This document shows positions 63,451-64,000 of a stretch of 64,000 bases of DNA, in pieces. Numbering within the stretch: position 1 is the first letter of the stretch; each line of letters starts with the position of its first letter. Both the position numbers and the translations under genes were made by a program. Below the pieces are notes generated by a model that saw only the letters and a list, made by a program, of their open reading frames with translations, had not been told where the DNA came from and made no database searches. The DNA comes from Nitrospira sp. SG-bin1. Its GTDB lineage: Bacteria > Nitrospirota > Nitrospiria > Nitrospirales > Nitrospiraceae. The stretch is from assembly GCA_002083365.1 (NCBI GenBank), contig LVWS01000044.1:62001-126000 (forward strand), read 5' to 3'.

Positions 63451-63678
63451 TCAGACGCCTGGGTCCATGCGCTGGACTCGCTCCTTGGCCAGCTTCTTAT
63501 AGTACCGCCACAGGTACGAGTGGTAATCGTCCACCTGTGCGAGGAGGTAGTGCAACTCTGTCGGATCTTCGGTTTCCAATGCGTGAACCATCCTCGCTTT
63601 GAGGAACTCCGCGAAGGCTTCCGTTTTTTGCACCGCTGTGAGCAGTTGTAATCCGCCGCCGATTTGATAGTCGCCCAT
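63451..63678 (-). CDS. Small hypothetical protein
   Basis: 75 residues, helical and charged (AEFLKARMVHALETEDPTEL, HYLLAQVDDYHSYLWRYYKK). The open frame reaches 63765, but ATG 63678 (MGDYQIGGG) fits a compact protein. The ribosome site is weak. No domain is recognised. It lies 70 bp upstream of the FIST gene. Confidence 0.5.
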   Translation of the reverse strand: MGDYQIGGGLQLLTAVQKTEAFAEFLKARMVHALETEDPTELHYLLAQVDDYHSYLWRYYKKLAKERVQRMDPGV

Positions 63679-63854
63679 GGAAGGACACTCCCCGGTTGGC
63701 CGAATCATTCGAAGAATAGCGAGGAGAGGATGGAAATTGCAAGGATGCGCGAGTGTCGGAAGCAAATTTTTATAAGCGATCTTGTTGAAATTGGGTCGTC
63801 AAGGGAAGGCTCCGGCCTCGAGGTGAAGTAACAGATCGCGGGGAGAAGAGATCG

Positions 63855-64000
63855 TCAACGCGATTGGGCGGTGATCAACGCTTTCAGTCGGCCTAAGTCG
63901 ATCGCCTCCATCCGATGATCGTCGCGACCTACGACCGTCGTGGCCATGGTAAGGGCGTTCAGAATGGATTCTTCCGTGGCTTCCACCGTGGCGGTGATCA
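63855..64000 (-). CDS. P1-family peptidase, C-terminal end (5' part outside window)
   Basis: The last 48 codons of a minus-strand gene cut by the right edge, translated by hand. ATVEATEESILNALTMATTV and VGRDDHRMEAIDLGRLKALI match the C-terminus of DmpA/L-aminopeptidase-type P1 peptidases, self-processing Ntn hydrolases. The stop TGA is at 63855-63857. Too little is visible for more. Confidence 0.7.
   Translation of the reverse strand, partial: ITATVEATEESILNALTMATTVVGRDDHRMEAIDLGRLKALITAQSR

Overview
The window most resembles a chromosomal segment of a chemolithoautotrophic Nitrospira-like bacterium (phylum Nitrospirota). This is an inference from gene content: Gram-negative envelope proteins, many small exported proteins, a PAS/sigma-54 regulator, c-type cytochrome, FabI, and a large investment in inorganic-carbon uptake together with a hydrogenase. 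No rRNA, tRNA, CRISPR array or intact insertion sequence was found.

Region 1 (1-12.6 kb, all minus strand) is a NiFe-hydrogenase locus. In transcription order it runs: histidine kinase, OmpR-type regulator, zinc-ribbon protein, exported protein, a frameshifted winged-helix gene, a lone receiver domain, hypF-hypC-hypD-hypE, small and large subunits of a group 1h-type (high-affinity) hydrogenase, a NifU-domain protein without its cysteine pair, and a DUF5947 protein cut by the window edge. hypA, hypB and a maturation protease are not seen.

Region 2 (12.7-21.3 kb, plus strand) is an inorganic-carbon cluster around an SbtA-type bicarbonate transporter. On either side lies a copy of one module: conserved leader region, small exported protein, hairpin, DUF2934 gene, exported protein and Tat-exported beta-carbonic anhydrase. 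The right-hand copy is decaying: its DUF2934 gene is twice frameshifted and its carbonic anhydrase is truncated and overlaps sthA.

Region 3 (21.4-31.1 kb) holds a TolC-like protein, an ABC exporter whose nucleotide-binding motifs are all degraded, and an HlyD-type adaptor. Next comes a minus-strand Fe-S operon (iscU, ferredoxin, Rieske, A-type carrier, rhodanese) without a cysteine desulfurase. It lies downstream of a PAS/sigma-54 activator, with a good -24/-12 promoter and two palindromes between them.

Region 4 (31.5-40 kb) is mixed: a lipoprotein, cytochrome c, LysR regulator, a duplicated gene remnant, a giant AsmA/DUF748 protein, a GGDEF protein and a divergent DUF62 protein.

Region 5 (40.3-49.7 kb) is the most striking. 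It is an energy-coupled dissolved-inorganic-carbon system: two tandem DabB/NuoL-like proteins, a third NuoM-like membrane protein, DabA (DUF2309) with its full zinc-ligand set, and a PII-like protein, with an MpsC (DUF2294) gene divergently placed. A SulP transporter lacking STAS follows at 54.4 kb. SbtA, exported carbonic anhydrases, Dab and SulP therefore lie within about 43 kb, which suggests a carbon-concentrating island.

Region 6 (49.9-64 kb) carries an outer-membrane barrel, lipoproteins, exported proteins with duplicated SnoaL-like domains, and housekeeping genes (arfB, fabI, Nudix, gcvT, FKBP, FIST, P1 peptidase).
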